A stretch of 64,000 nucleotides of DNA from Thioalkalivibrio sp. ALMg11 (GCF_000377905.1 NZ_KB898872.1:1-64000), one strand, 5' to 3'. Positions 1-9,211 are shown, counted from the stretch's first letter. Numbers and translations: made by a program. Notes: generated by a model not told the origin, from the sequence alone.

Positions 1-252
1 TGGCAATCGATCCGGACGACCAACCCGATCGAATCGACGTTCGCCACCGTGCGCCTGCGCACTGCCAAGACCCGCGGTTGCGTGACCCGCAACACCATCC
101 TGAGCCTGACGTTCAAGCTCGGCCAGAGCGCCCAGAAGCGCTGGCGCCGACTCCGGGGTTACGAGTGGCTCGACAAGCTCGAGCGCGGGGTTCAGTTCAT
201 CGATGGCGTCGAGCAAACCGAGCCATCCAACACCGACCGGAGCGCCGCCTGA
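1..252 (+). CDS. IS256-family transposase, 3' end only
   Basis: The frame is open from the first base and runs 83 codons to a TGA. Its first residues include RTTNPIES, the C-terminal signature of mutator-type (IS256) transposases whose glutamate is the last acid of the DDE triad. It is followed by a basic helix with FATVRLRTAKTRG, also typical. The 5' part lies outside the window, so I cannot say whether the element is intact; the downstream DNA is another transposase relic, which suggests a nested, decaying insertion site. Confidence 0.85.
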   Translation, partial: WQSIRTTNPIESTFATVRLRTAKTRGCVTRNTILSLTFKLGQSAQKRWRRLRGYEWLDKLERGVQFIDGVEQTEPSNTDRSAA

Positions 253-294
253 CTCTCAGTGCTCATACACCAGAATTGACAATAACTCGTGTAG

Positions 295-588
295 TTGGTC
301 CGTCGATCGGACACAAGCTGCCGGCAGATTGCCCTGGAGCTGGGTATCAGGCCGAACCTGCTGACCCGCTGGGTTCGGGAGGCGGAGGCCGGGGCCAGCA
401 AGGCCTTTTCCGGTACTGGGGCGCCAAGGGATGAGGAGGTCGCGCGTCTGAGGCGCGACCTGGCCCGGGTGACCAAGGAACCGGATTTTTTAAGAGACGC
501 GGCCGCGTACTTTGCCAAGGGATTATCTCTCAGCAGTTTCTGCAATGGTCGTGTGGGGATGGAGAGATATCGATCTCAGCCCAGATAA
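295..588 (+). pseudogene. IS3-family OrfA (HTH protein) remnant
   Basis: Ninety-seven codons with a helix-turn-helix (CRQIALELGIRPNLLTRWVRE) followed by a leucine-rich coiled segment ending FLRDAAAYFAKG, the usual layout of IS3-group OrfA. The normal N-terminus is missing, because a stop lies just upstream of the TTG, and the last 20 or so residues do not resemble OrfA. No OrfB follows. This is a truncated, probably inactive copy. Confidence 0.7.
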
Positions 589-676
589 GTAGCACAGTTG
601 GCGGGTCGGTCGTCGGGGTCGCTATAGAACCGGGGTACTGCTGCCGGGTTGCCTGATCATCCGGTGCGGCCCTAGG

Positions 677-2005
677 CTATGCGTTTGACTTTAACGCCAT
701 TTGAGCCGCCTGATAGCTGCCCTCGATGTCGGCCATGTCGGAGGCTTCCGACGCCCCGCGGCGGCCGGCTTCGGCGATGATGGCGGCGTGATCGTACAAA
801 GCGTCGCGTTGGCTGGACAGGCGGACGTTGACCGCAAGCCGCGCAATGGTGTTGAGCATATGGATGATGACCGCGGGGTCGGTAGCTCCGGCTCGGCGGA
901 TCTGGTGGAAAGCGACGTCCATGAAATCACGGAAGCTCGGCGCTCGGCCAACCACGCGCACCACGCCGGCCTCATCGCAAAACACCTCGGGCTGGAGTTC
1001 CCGCCGCATCAGTTCGCCGAGCGCAGCGCCCAAGCGATCGATAACGGCAGTGGCGGTGAAGGGATCGTTGATGCCCGACGAAAGCGCGCGCACGGCGATT
1101 TCGACCAGGTGGCGGATCGAGAACTCCAGATCCTGAACCTCCGTGCGATCTTCGCCGATCAGGATCGCGCCTGCGATTTCGGTCACCAGACCCGGCTCGG
1201 GCAGGCGCCCGGGATAGATACTGGCCTTGTGCGATCCTCGCATGACGAAATCACCGGCACGGAAGTCCAGGCGGACCACCGCCTTGTGCCGGCAGGCGAT
1301 TTCCACGAGGTGCGCATACTTGATCGCCTGCACATAGCCTTCTTCGGATAGCCACAAAGAAGCCGCACGTTCATCGAAGTCGGCCGGCAGCACGTCATCC
1401 GCCTTCGCCCGCTCAACGGGCGGTTGACCTTCGTCCTTCGCCGGCAGAAGGCGTGAAATCGAATCGCGGAGATCTCTGTTGACACGTCGGATCGCTGTAT
1501 CGGAAATGATCGACCGAGCTAAAATGTGGATAAAAAACAGCAGCGCGAACAGGTTGATGAGGGCGAGCGCAGTGCCGATCGTGATCGCAATGTGCGGCAC
1601 CGCGGAAATGTCGAATTCGCTGTCGAGGGTGCGAAGCACTAGCAGGCAATAAATGATGGTCATGAGGAAGGTGCCGAACACGATCTGTGTGCGGAGATCG
1701 CCCATGAAGTTGCCTACCAGTCGTGGTCCAAGTTGACTGGCGGCTAGCGTCAACACCACCATGGTGATCGATATTACGAGTGTCGCCATCGTGACCATTG
1801 AGGAAAAGACGGTCGACAGCAAATTGCGGGCGTCCTCCGGCCCGCCGCTGTGGAGCCAAAACTTTCGGGCCTCCTCCTCCGGCAGGCCGGCATCGAGGTT
1901 AAGGGCTATGACAGCCAGCCCGACCGCGCCGACAGCCATGAGCGTGGGCACAAACCAAAAGCCGGTCCGCAGGGTTGCCCAGAGATTGTAGAGACGGCTC
2001 AGCAT
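677..2005 (-). CDS. DUF2254 integral membrane protein
   Basis: A 442-residue protein resembling the DUF2254 family of predicted inner-membrane proteins of unknown function. Hydrophobic segments lie at about residues 10-35, 75-100 (after the SSMVTMATLVISI stretch), 115-140 and 145-175, followed by a soluble region of about 260 residues. I chose the ATG at 2005 because it begins the conserved MLSRLYNLW and has a GAGG 6 nt upstream; an upstream in-frame start at 2050 would add 15 unlikely residues. An IS1595 relic ends only 38 bp upstream, so the native promoter may have been displaced. Confidence 0.8.
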   Translation of the reverse strand: MLSRLYNLWATLRTGFWFVPTLMAVGAVGLAVIALNLDAGLPEEEARKFWLHSGGPEDARNLLSTVFSSMVTMATLVISITMVVLTLAASQLGPRLVGNFMGDLRTQIVFGTFLMTIIYCLLVLRTLDSEFDISAVPHIAITIGTALALINLFALLFFIHILARSIISDTAIRRVNRDLRDSISRLLPAKDEGQPPVERAKADDVLPADFDERAASLWLSEEGYVQAIKYAHLVEIACRHKAVVRLDFRAGDFVMRGSHKASIYPGRLPEPGLVTEIAGAILIGEDRTEVQDLEFSIRHLVEIAVRALSSGINDPFTATAVIDRLGAALGELMRRELQPEVFCDEAGVVRVVGRAPSFRDFMDVAFHQIRRAGATDPAVIIHMLNTIARLAVNVRLSSQRDALYDHAAIIAEAGRRGASEASDMADIEGSYQAAQMALKSNA

Positions 2006-2043
2006 GGTCGACCTCGCAGGATGGAATACAATCCAACACCTCA

Positions 2044-2669
2044 TTAGCACGAATGCTCCCCAAACCGTAATTCGCGTTCCGGCCGCCGACCGCAGTGCAC
2101 CACAGCAATCAGCAAGCGCTGCGGCAACGTGGCCGGGTCGAAGCGTCGGTTGAACCGGTATGCGAACGCAGCCAGGTAGCGGGCCGCATTATTGGAGGAG
2201 GCAAAGGCGTGGTAGGTCCCGCTCAGACTGGTCTTCAGATTGCCGAGCACGGTGTTGATCCACTGAAACTCCGGCAGGTCCTTCGGCTTGCGGCCGCCGA
2301 CCACGGTGGGCTGGTGCGCGCAGTCGGCCATGGTGACCGCGTTGAAGCGGGCCAGACCGTCGGAGTATACGGTGCAACCCGGCGCCAAGCTCTGGCGCGA
2401 CCAGTCCCACAAGGCTCGGAAGGTGAAACCCGCAACCGGGGACAGCTTCACGCGCAGCGGGTGTTCGTCCTCGGTCAGCAACACCGCGGCCACGAACGGG
2501 ACCTTGTTCTCCGACCCGCGGACAGCCTTAATCACGCCGTGCGCCGTGCGCCGTGCGCCGCGCTACCGCAGCGCGGGCAGCGAAAGCCATCGGGCCAGCG
2601 GGTCTGCTCCAGCGCCGCTGCGCATTGTGCCTCGGTGCCGTACTGGGCGATGAACTCGGGCATCGACAT
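2044..2669 (-). pseudogene. IS1595-family (ISXO2-like) transposase with internal deletion
   Basis: The minus strand first encodes an N-terminal zinc-ribbon piece (MSMPEFIAQYGTEAQ, then CPRCGSAAHG) that stops at about 2536. The C-terminal two-thirds of an ISXO2-type DDE domain then resumes in another frame (RGSENKVPFVAAV through GGRKPKDLPEFQWINT to the normal end ELRFGEHSC). About 100 residues are missing, including the stretch with the first catalytic Asp. The break falls exactly on a tandem heptamer, so the transposase is dead. Confidence 0.8.
2534..2562. repeat. Short tandem heptamer at transposase deletion junction
   Basis: The heptamer gccgtgc is repeated about four times head to tail. 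It sits at the point where the IS1595 transposase loses its middle, which fits replication slippage or deletion between short repeats. Confidence 0.6.
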
Positions 2670-2999
2670 TCCTGCCTGAAACTGATTCCGATTCTGGTCC
2701 ATGCTGCTGCGCTCCGTTCTGGGCGGAGGTCCAGACTACGCCCGGTGGTGGCTCACAGAGTGAGCCTGCGGAGCATCCGTGCTAATCAGGTTTCGCTTTA
2801 GGCTCCAGAGCTTCCGTGGCCGCCTTGTGATCAAGCCTCGCGAATACCTCATCGAACGAGCCATCTGCGAGACAGGGGTGCAGCCCGAGCCACGCACGCA
2901 GGATTTGCCTGTATCGCGCTTGCACGCCTATCTTCCGCGCCTGACTGACAAGTCGAGCGCGGGCGACCTATTCGCTGCCGGAAAACTCGCTCTTCGCGC
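2670..2999. other. Intergenic, IS1595 flank, no gene seen
   Basis: The first about 100 bases look like the outer end of the IS1595 relic (GC-rich, just upstream of its start codon). The rest up to the desaturase stop has only scattered short frames with no recognisable protein, RNA gene or terminator. Confidence 0.5.
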
Positions 3000-4040
3000 T
3001 CACGCGCGCACCGTAGGCGCCTCCGCGTTCGCGTGCTCGAAGGGGACCAGACGCCGGCGCTCCTCGTCCCACAGGGCGAGTCGTGCGCAGTGGAGACTTT
3101 GCCGCAGCGTGAGACGACTAATCTCGCGAAGCTGCGGGAAATCCTTCAGCACCTCGGGCAACCGGTAGAACGGGATGCGGCTGGCGAGATGATGGACGTG
3201 GTGTACCCCGATATTCGCGGTCATCCAGCGCAACGGAGCCGGCAGATCATAGTAGGAGCTCCCATAGAGCGCGGCTTCGCGGAAGGACCACTCCTCGTCG
3301 TGCGCCCAGCGCGTATTCTCGAACTGGTGCTGCACATAGAACAGCCAGACGCCGATGGAAGAAGCCAGAATCGCGATCGGCAGGTGCACCAGAAGAAAGG
3401 TTCCCACCCCCACCAGCGACATCATCGCAATGACGACCAGCACGATGGCCGCATTCGTACCCATGGTGCTCAGCCACGGCATCCATCCCGCGCGCATGAA
3501 CCCGACGGGTACGCGGTTCTGCAACATGAACAGGTAGACCGGCCCCAGGCCGAACAGGATCAGCGGGTGGCGGTACAGCCGGTACCGCAGACGCTGCATC
3601 CGGGGCTGGGCCTGGTATTCGCGCACACTCAAGGTGTCGATGCCCCCCTCGTCAGCGCGATCCAGGTTGCCAGAGTGCGCGTGATGGAGGGCGTGGGTGT
3701 GGCGCCAGAGGTCGTAGGGCGTGAGCGTCAACACCCCCAGGGCCCGTCCCACCCAGTCGTTGGCGCGCCGGGACGGAAAGAAGGAGCCGTGGCCGCAGTC
3801 ATGCTGGATCATGAACACCCGCACGAGAAATCCAGCGGCGGGTATCACCAGCAGCAGACCGAGCCAGTAGCCAGCGCTCACGCTTGCCCAGGTCAAAAAC
3901 CAGAAAAGGCCGAACGGGATCACCGTAACAAGCAGTTCGAAGACGCTGCGGGCGAGGCGCGGCGCACGATAAGCGGACAGTGCCCGCTGTAACGCTCGGG
4001 GATCACCGGTTGTTTCTTGGTGCAGTACTTCTGGATCCAT
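3000..4040 (-). CDS. Membrane fatty-acid desaturase
   Basis: A 346-residue member of the membrane di-iron fatty acid desaturase family. The three histidine boxes are visible: HDCGH at residues 80-84, HTHALHH at 114-120 and HVHH near residue 287. Hydrophobic pairs lie at about 35-75 and 190-235, as in bacterial phospholipid or acyl-lipid desaturases. The ATG at 4040 has a GGAG 9 nt upstream, and upstream in-frame starts lack one. The gene lies downstream of an FAD oxidoreductase and a CFA-type methyltransferase in the same orientation but after a 370-bp gap, so it may have its own promoter. It could supply the double bond used by those enzymes; regiospecificity cannot be read from the sequence. 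Confidence 0.88.
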   Translation of the reverse strand: MDPEVLHQETTGDPRALQRALSAYRAPRLARSVFELLVTVIPFGLFWFLTWASVSAGYWLGLLLVIPAAGFLVRVFMIQHDCGHGSFFPSRRANDWVGRALGVLTLTPYDLWRHTHALHHAHSGNLDRADEGGIDTLSVREYQAQPRMQRLRYRLYRHPLILFGLGPVYLFMLQNRVPVGFMRAGWMPWLSTMGTNAAIVLVVIAMMSLVGVGTFLLVHLPIAILASSIGVWLFYVQHQFENTRWAHDEEWSFREAALYGSSYYDLPAPLRWMTANIGVHHVHHLASRIPFYRLPEVLKDFPQLREISRLTLRQSLHCARLALWDEERRRLVPFEHANAEAPTVRA

Positions 4041-4411
4041 GTATGGACTCCGTAATAGGCTCGACCTCCAACCTACGGGTTCGCAACCCATCGCCGGCGT
4101 GCCGGTTTCTGACACAGAGCCATCGCCCCGATACCGGTCACAATAGCCATAGCCTTTTAAGCCATATTGGACCCATGCGCGTTCACCGTCTGTTCGATAC
4201 CGCACACCGAACCCGCGATGCCGCTACCCGGCGCGGGCAGCCCCAGGGTGGGGCTCAAAAGCGCCAACTACGTTGATGCGGTCGGACCACGACAACCAGG
4301 ACGCGCGACGGGGCATTCACCGTCGATCGCGATCTTGCCGGTCTCCGCGATTTCCCGGCGCGCAATCAGCCGGGGTGGACAAGGATTTTCAGCCTGGAGG
4401 AAAAACCGGCC
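4041..4411. other. Intergenic region upstream of desaturase
   Basis: There is no convincing gene on either strand. It must hold the desaturase promoter if that gene is transcribed separately from the FAD/CFA pair; I could not pick out a clear -35/-10 pair. Confidence 0.4.
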
Positions 4412-5749
4412 TTAGCCCCGTTTCACCGCCTTTTCATAGAGCCCCGGAAAGCGCCCTTCGGGATCGCACTCGTGTTTGAGGGCCTCGTAGGCCGGGCGGT
4501 CGTAGTTCTGCCAGAAGGTCGCTTCGTCGTAGGTACTGCGCGAGTACAGGCTCTTCTTGCCGCCGTGCTTCGCGACCAGTGCCTCGACCCTCGCGTTGTA
4601 ATAGCCGTCGGGCTCGCTGGAGCGGACGATGTCCCAGAAGCCGAAGTTGATGTACGCCGTATCGGGACGCAGCTCGAACAACGAGAACCCGGCCTCTGGC
4701 ACGACAAACGGGCAGATCCACACCGGACGGATCCCGAGTTCGGCCTCGAAATCGGCCAGAAACGCCGCGGCGTTGACGATCGGGATGTCGACGTCCTGGA
4801 TCACCGCCTCGCTGCGCGGCCGTACGGCATGGAGCAGGCTCAGCGGCCAGCGGCGGCTGGCGCGCATGATCTTCTGGTAGGTCACGCTCGACAGGCGCTT
4901 GCGCCCGAGAAGGAGCCGCACCGGCTTGAGGTGGGCGCCGACATTCCTGCTGCACCAGAACCAGTCGGTGTCCCAGCGCCAGAGGTAGTCGTGGATGCTC
5001 AGATAATCCTCGCGCCGCTCGCGCAGGCTCTGCCAGTACTGGCGCATCCAGGTGTAGTCACCGGCCTCGGTGTCCGCCGGCGGCGATTCCACGCAATGCG
5101 CGCGGGTCAGCACGAAATCGCCGGGGGCGAAGTACACGCCATCGAGAAACGCGCAGGTCGGGTGCGCGCATTCCTCGGCGATCGCCGTGAACAGTTCCTC
5201 GGGGTCGCGGAAGCGGGTGTGCTCCAGCCGCACATAAGGCTCCACCCGAATCAGCCGCAGCCGGACCCGGGTGGCGTAACCGAGGCTGCCGTAGGAGTTC
5301 GGAAAGCCGTAGAACAGTTCCGGGCGCTGCTCGCGCGAGCAGGTCAACACGCGACCGTCGGCGACCATGACGTCGAGCTCGTCCACCGTGTCGTGCACCA
5401 GGCCGTAGCGGAACGCGCCCGACTCGATGCCGATCCCGGTGGTCGCGCCGCCGACCGTGATGCTCTTGAGCTCCGGCACGATGGCCGGGGCCAGGCCATA
5501 CGGCAGCGTTGCGTCGACCACGTCGGCATAGGTCGTCATGCCCTCGACCTCGGCAACGCCGGCCTCGGGATCGATCTCGATCACGTGGTTGAGCGAAGCC
5601 ACGTCGATCTCCGTCCGGCGGGCCTCCTCGCGCGGCCTGAACAGGTTGCTGGTGGACTTTCTGAGGCGCACCGGTCCGTCCGACCCGGCCAGCGCCGCGG
5701 CCATCGCCTCCACACGATTGCGGTGGGCGGCCCAGCCGGCGCTGCTCAT
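4412..5749 (-). CDS. FAD-binding oxidoreductase paired with CFA-type methyltransferase
   Basis: A 445-residue protein with a PCMH-type FAD-binding N-terminal half: an ITVGGATTGIGIESG loop at about 97-111 and the following HDTVDELDVMVADG strand. The C-terminal half contains FWCSRNVGAHL and a substrate-domain tail. The architecture matches single-domain flavoproteins that accompany SAM-dependent fatty-acyl methyltransferases, namely TmsA of 10-methylstearate synthesis and the UfaD-like enzymes. The start at 5749 overlaps the stop of the upstream CFA gene by 4 bp (ATGA), so the two are translationally coupled. Likely role: reduction or dehydrogenation of a methylated or unsaturated acyl chain on membrane phospholipid. 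The exact reaction is inference. Confidence 0.75.
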   Translation of the reverse strand: MSSAGWAAHRNRVEAMAAALAGSDGPVRLRKSTSNLFRPREEARRTEIDVASLNHVIEIDPEAGVAEVEGMTTYADVVDATLPYGLAPAIVPELKSITVGGATTGIGIESGAFRYGLVHDTVDELDVMVADGRVLTCSREQRPELFYGFPNSYGSLGYATRVRLRLIRVEPYVRLEHTRFRDPEELFTAIAEECAHPTCAFLDGVYFAPGDFVLTRAHCVESPPADTEAGDYTWMRQYWQSLRERREDYLSIHDYLWRWDTDWFWCSRNVGAHLKPVRLLLGRKRLSSVTYQKIMRASRRWPLSLLHAVRPRSEAVIQDVDIPIVNAAAFLADFEAELGIRPVWICPFVVPEAGFSLFELRPDTAYINFGFWDIVRSSEPDGYYNARVEALVAKHGGKKSLYSRSTYDEATFWQNYDRPAYEALKHECDPEGRFPGLYEKAVKRG

Positions 5750-6876
5750 CGGACCGGCTCGTAACGCGGCAGATCCCCGTGGCTGAGCACGAGCTGCCAG
5801 AGATTCAGCTGGCGCGCCCGGAAGGCGCCGGCACAGCTCAACAGGTAATAGCGCCACATCCGGTAGAAGCGTTCATCCAGGCCTTCGCTTTGTTTCAGAT
5901 CCGGCCAGGCGGCAGCGAAATTGCCGTCCCAGGCCATCAGGGTGCGGTCATAGTCCGGGCCGAAGTTGTGCCAGTCCTCGAGCACGAACAGCCCCTCCTT
6001 GGCCCGAGTGAGCTGCGCCTCGGATGGGATCACGCCACCGGGGAAGATGTATTTCGCGATCCAGGGGTCGGTGCCGCCACGGCTAATGTTGCCGCCGATG
6101 GTGTGGACCAGCGCCAGGCCGCCGGGCTTCAGGCGGGCCCGGGCCAGATCGAAGAAGGCGCGAAAGTTCTTCGGCCCGACGTGCTCCATCAGACCGACAC
6201 TCAGGACACGGTCGTATTGCCGGGATTCATTGGCCGCCTCGCGGTAGTCCTGCTGCCGAACGTCGACCGGCAGGCCCTCGCAAAGCCCTCTCGCGTACTC
6301 CACCTGCTGACTGCTGATGTTGTAGCTGTCCACCTCGCATCCGTGCTCCGCGGCCAGAAACCGGGCCAGCTCGCCGAACCCGCCGCCCAGTTCGAGCACG
6401 CGCATACCCGGCTCCAGGTGCAGCTTGCGCGCGATCAGGTCCAGCTTTGCGCGCTGGGCTTCGTCCAGGGTCGCCTCGGCCCCGTCGGGGCCGTAATAGG
6501 CGCAGGTGTATTGCATGGTCGGCCCGAGCATGGCCTCGTAGAGCCGGTTCGAAAGGTCGTAATGCTGCTCCGCGACCCGCCGCGAGCGCCGGCGACTCTG
6601 CTCGTTGCCGAGCCAGCTCAGCAACACCTGGCCAAGTACCGACGGCGTACGGACCTTGTCGTCCAGGCTGGCCTGGAGGATCCGGAAGAACAACTCGTCG
6701 AGCCGCTCGGTGTCCCACCAGCCGTCCATGTAGGCCTCGCCGGCACCGAGCGAGCCCTCGGCCAGAATGCGCTGATACAGGCGCTCGTCGTGGACCTGGA
6801 GATCCCAGGGCCGCTCGCCGCCGGCCTCGACGTCAGCGCTGCGCAGCAGTTCCGTGACTTGTTGTCTTGCTGACAT
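5746..6876 (-). CDS. Cyclopropane-fatty-acyl-phospholipid synthase family methyltransferase
   Basis: A 376-residue protein (E. coli Cfa has 382). The SAM-binding motif I is VLELGGGFGEL at 160-170. Residues matching the bicarbonate/active-site set of Cfa are present: C125 (in QYTCAYY), E231 (in MEHVGPKN) and H258 with I260 (in HTIGG). It ends with the usual CAGAFRARQLNLWQLV block. The ATG at 6876 follows AAGGAG at 9 nt, and an upstream extension of 28 codons has no RBS. It methylates unsaturated phospholipid acyl chains, giving either a cyclopropane or, with the coupled flavoprotein, a methyl-branched product. Sequence alone favours the Cfa subfamily; the neighbour argues for a branched product. 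Confidence 0.85.
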   Translation of the reverse strand: MSARQQVTELLRSADVEAGGERPWDLQVHDERLYQRILAEGSLGAGEAYMDGWWDTERLDELFFRILQASLDDKVRTPSVLGQVLLSWLGNEQSRRRSRRVAEQHYDLSNRLYEAMLGPTMQYTCAYYGPDGAEATLDEAQRAKLDLIARKLHLEPGMRVLELGGGFGELARFLAAEHGCEVDSYNISSQQVEYARGLCEGLPVDVRQQDYREAANESRQYDRVLSVGLMEHVGPKNFRAFFDLARARLKPGGLALVHTIGGNISRGGTDPWIAKYIFPGGVIPSEAQLTRAKEGLFVLEDWHNFGPDYDRTLMAWDGNFAAAWPDLKQSEGLDERFYRMWRYYLLSCAGAFRARQLNLWQLVLSHGDLPRYEPVR

Positions 6877-7039
6877 GCTCGCGCTCCTTGCAGGAATCGG
6901 ATGGCCGGGGTCCGGGCGCAATAACCGCGCCACATTAGCCTTAATCAGAGCTAGACCCAAGCTCGCAACGTTCCATTCTCCTCCGGATCCGGACGTCCCC
7001 GGAAGTGGTGCAGATCGAGGGTGGTGAAGCCACCGTGAG

Positions 7040-7081
7040 CCTTCGTTAGAGTTGCAGTCGCCGAACTCGCAACAACGAAGG
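7040..7081. repeat. Imperfect inverted repeat upstream of IS481 relic
   Basis: Two arms, CCTTCGTT..TTGC and GCAA..AACGAAGG, flank a loop of about 16 nt. It may be the terminal region of the transposase relic just downstream or a structured leader. Confidence 0.35.
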
Positions 7082-7169
7082 AGAACCCCACCGCTCTTAC
7101 TCCACTGGACGCGACTCGGGTTCTACCCCATTCCTGACAACCGAACGCAGGGATGGCATCAATGGCGAG

Positions 7170-7296
7170 TACGACTCATGCGAACGTGCTCCACGCCCCA
7201 GATCGGGCGAGAGCTTCAGGAGGCACCATCCAGCGGGAGTGATCCAGAACTGGCACGGCGCTATGGCATCGCCGGTATGACCGTGCGCATGAACCG
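7170..7296 (+). pseudogene. IS481-type transposase N-terminal fragment
   Basis: In frame 2 the DNA encodes TPQIGRELQEAPSSG, then DPELARRYGIAGMTVR. This is the characteristic N-terminal helix-turn-helix of IS481/IS3-like transposases, which usually continues as TVRKWR. The match ends abruptly where the duplicated 1.4-kb block begins, so only about 40 residues survive. Confidence 0.45.
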
Positions 7297-8674
7297 CCCC
7301 GGGTTTCCCGGAGTCCCGTTGGTTTGGGTCACGCTGCACGAACGGACCCCTGAAGTGGTTGATGGTACTGCGCTTCGATCGCCGCCGGCGGTCCGAACCC
7401 CCGCGTATTATCCCAGACGTGCACGATCGGCACCGCCCACGGCGGAGTAAATCGGTGTTTCCCTAACGGACGAGATCTGCTGTGCGGCGTGTGGTCGAGC
7501 CGAACCACAAGGGTTTGTCGACGACGAACTTCATCGACCGTTTCACCAGTCCTTGGCCGGGGAAGAAGCCAAGATCGAGCCAAAACCGGATCACCGCCGG
7601 AGCATCAAGATCGATGCTCTGCTCGATCGGCACCAGGAAGCCTTCGTAATCACCCGCCGGAGTCGCATACCGCTCTAGAGTGATGGGCATGACTCGGTGC
7701 TGGTACTCACCCGTGTGTTCAACCTCTTGCGTCTCTCTATTCACGACGGTGGCCCTGCCAGAGGCGCTCCATGTCCGATCGGGCACGATCCTGCTGGGTA
7801 GCAGCACCACGGGTGGCTCGTACAGCACGGTCTGGCCTTGCGTCAGCACGTCCAGACCGGTCAGCACCACGCTGCCATCCCAAAGCTCGGAAAGATGGAG
7901 AATGTTGTAGTCACCAAATCGAACTTCCCAGCGGCCTTCACCGTCTGCGGGAATCAGTTCCAGCACGACTTGCCGTCCTTCTCCGTCTCCGTCGACCACC
8001 CTGAACGTGCTTTTACCGGGAACCAGAGGGAAAAGCTCTCCAGCCTCAACCTCTTGAACCGACGATATCGGAGGCGCCGATGTCTCCGCGAGGGTGGCCC
8101 CGGAGGTGCAGAGGCCGACGCCGATCAGTATCGCTCGCGCGTAAGACTGGTACATCGCATCTCTCCTGGAGTCTGAGGGCAAGGTGCCGCGCAACACTCG
8201 TGGCAGTGAAGCGACGTCAACGGGAGAACCGGCCCCACTGGCGGGGGATTGTGAGATCTCTCCTAGATTGTAGAGGACGTCCGCGTCGTGGTCCTCGGCG
8301 GTCCCGAGGTATTAGTCGGTTTCGCCGGTGAGTACAGGCATGGACGGCCTCGTTGCCAAATGCATGGTTGCCTGAAGCGGTTAGATCGGCCCCTTCAGTC
8401 GGGTTATGCGCTCACACGGCTCGCTGCACAAGCACATCCGGGCCCTGGGGGCCGCGGGATATGTGCAGGCCATCCGCGGGCGCCATCAAGGGGGCCGGCT
8501 AACTAACGGCTTGTTCCGTTCACCCTCGCGCGAAGACGAAGGTGCGGCAACCGGGTCATGGGGTACCCACACCCTGCCCCTGCTCAGACGCATCGCGGCC
8601 AACCCACCGATCGAGGCGCTGGCGAACCCCGAACCCGTGGAGGTACCACCGGCCCTGCGCGGGCGTGGCGAGTG
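7297..8674. repeat. Duplicated 1.38-kb block, copy A
   Basis: This stretch is repeated in direct orientation at 44605-45979. Both copies contain the same leader, the same secreted-protein gene on the minus strand and the front of a degraded lexA-like sequence. The copies differ by scattered substitutions and a few small indels; the encoded proteins match at about 218 of 230 residues by my count. Copy A continues lexA-like for about 55 bases beyond the point where copy B is cut by an ISL3 relic. Confidence 0.85.
7463..8155 (-). CDS. Secreted protein of unknown function, copy A
   Basis: A 230-residue protein starting at the ATG at 8155, which has AGGAGAG upstream. A Sec signal peptide is clear: a hydrophobic core ILIGVGLCTSG and a likely cut after ATLA (residue 23). 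The mature part is rich in beta-strand-like segments and has no recognised catalytic motif. A near-identical paralogue lies at 44768-45460, with 12 substitutions by my count, several of them conservative. Retention of an open frame in both copies argues that at least one is functional. I do not recognise the family. Confidence 0.75.
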   Translation of the reverse strand: MYQSYARAILIGVGLCTSGATLAETSAPPISSVQEVEAGELFPLVPGKSTFRVVDGDGEGRQVVLELIPADGEGRWEVRFGDYNILHLSELWDGSVVLTGLDVLTQGQTVLYEPPVVLLPSRIVPDRTWSASGRATVVNRETQEVEHTGEYQHRVMPITLERYATPAGDYEGFLVPIEQSIDLDAPAVIRFWLDLGFFPGQGLVKRSMKFVVDKPLWFGSTTRRTADLVR

Positions 8675-8733
8675 CTATGTGCTCGAGGTGGAGGGCGACT
8701 CCATGCAGGACGCCAGCATCCTGAACATAGCCG
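8400..8733 (+). pseudogene. lexA fragment, copy A
   Basis: The frame encodes HGSLHKHIRALGAAGYVQA, then PLLRRIAANPPIEALANPEP and CYVLEVEGDSMQDASIL. These match the intact LexA at 42162-42821 from about residue 37 to 140. The N-terminal helices and the part after the catalytic Ser are missing, and the cleavage site Ala-Gly has become Ala-Asn. It is a non-functional relic and part of the duplicated block. Confidence 0.8.
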
Positions 8734-8844
8734 GCCCCTCGACCCCCACCTGGCGCAGCTTCTCGCGCAGCCGCGCCTCCCGCACGTCGACCGCATTGGC
8801 CGTCGCGTCCTCCAGATTGACCCCCAGAAGAAAAAACCAGGGTC

Positions 8845-8870
8845 AGACCTTGCCTTTTGCCCCTCGCTGC
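8845..8870. repeat. RAYT-type palindrome half
   Basis: The sequence gtcagaccttgccttttgcc repeats one arm of the palindrome found next to the REP-associated transposase relic at 13385-13436. Confidence 0.45.
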
Positions 8871-8871
8871 C

Positions 8872-8995
8872 CTAGTGCTGCAGGTTCGCCGGGCCGCACT
8901 TGTACACGATCCGTGCGCCTCCGCCCAGCCGGGTCCGGTAGACCGTTGCCGGCGTCTCGTCGGCCAGGGCCTGGTGCGGACGCTCGTCGTATGTG
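8872..8995 (-). pseudogene. IS3-family OrfB C-terminal fragment
   Basis: The minus strand encodes NTYDERPHQALADETPATVY, then about 20 residues and a stop. RPHQAL..TPATVY is the conserved C-terminal end of IS3-group integrase-type transposases. Nothing upstream continues it. It marks another insertion or deletion endpoint in this degraded zone. Confidence 0.7.
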
Positions 8996-9211
8996 TTCCG
9001 CTTCCGCTTCTCACCCATCTCGTTGGTATCCCGATGCAGAGGCTTGGCCATAGGTTAAACCGCTGTCCAGATATCGGGATCCACTTTACACGTCAGGTCA
9101 GTTCTGGTGACCATTAACAGTTGGGCCAATCCTGCTCCCGCGCCGGAGCTGCACCGCAGGAGATCTGCACGAATCGTACGGACCTCGCGTAGACGGAGAA
9201 GGAGTCGGACG

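Noticed and set aside
701-1351. 216-codon frame opposite the DUF2254 gene
   Set aside because: A high-GC antisense shadow; composition is that of reverse-strand codons and no motif is visible.
2779-3168. 129-codon plus-strand frame overlapping the desaturase 3' end
   Set aside because: It runs antisense to the desaturase for half its length, has no RBS and no recognisable protein.
8406-9053. 215-codon frame running from the lexA fragment onward
   Set aside because: Only the first about 110 codons are lexA-like; the remainder crosses an antisense IS3 relic and is not a real protein.
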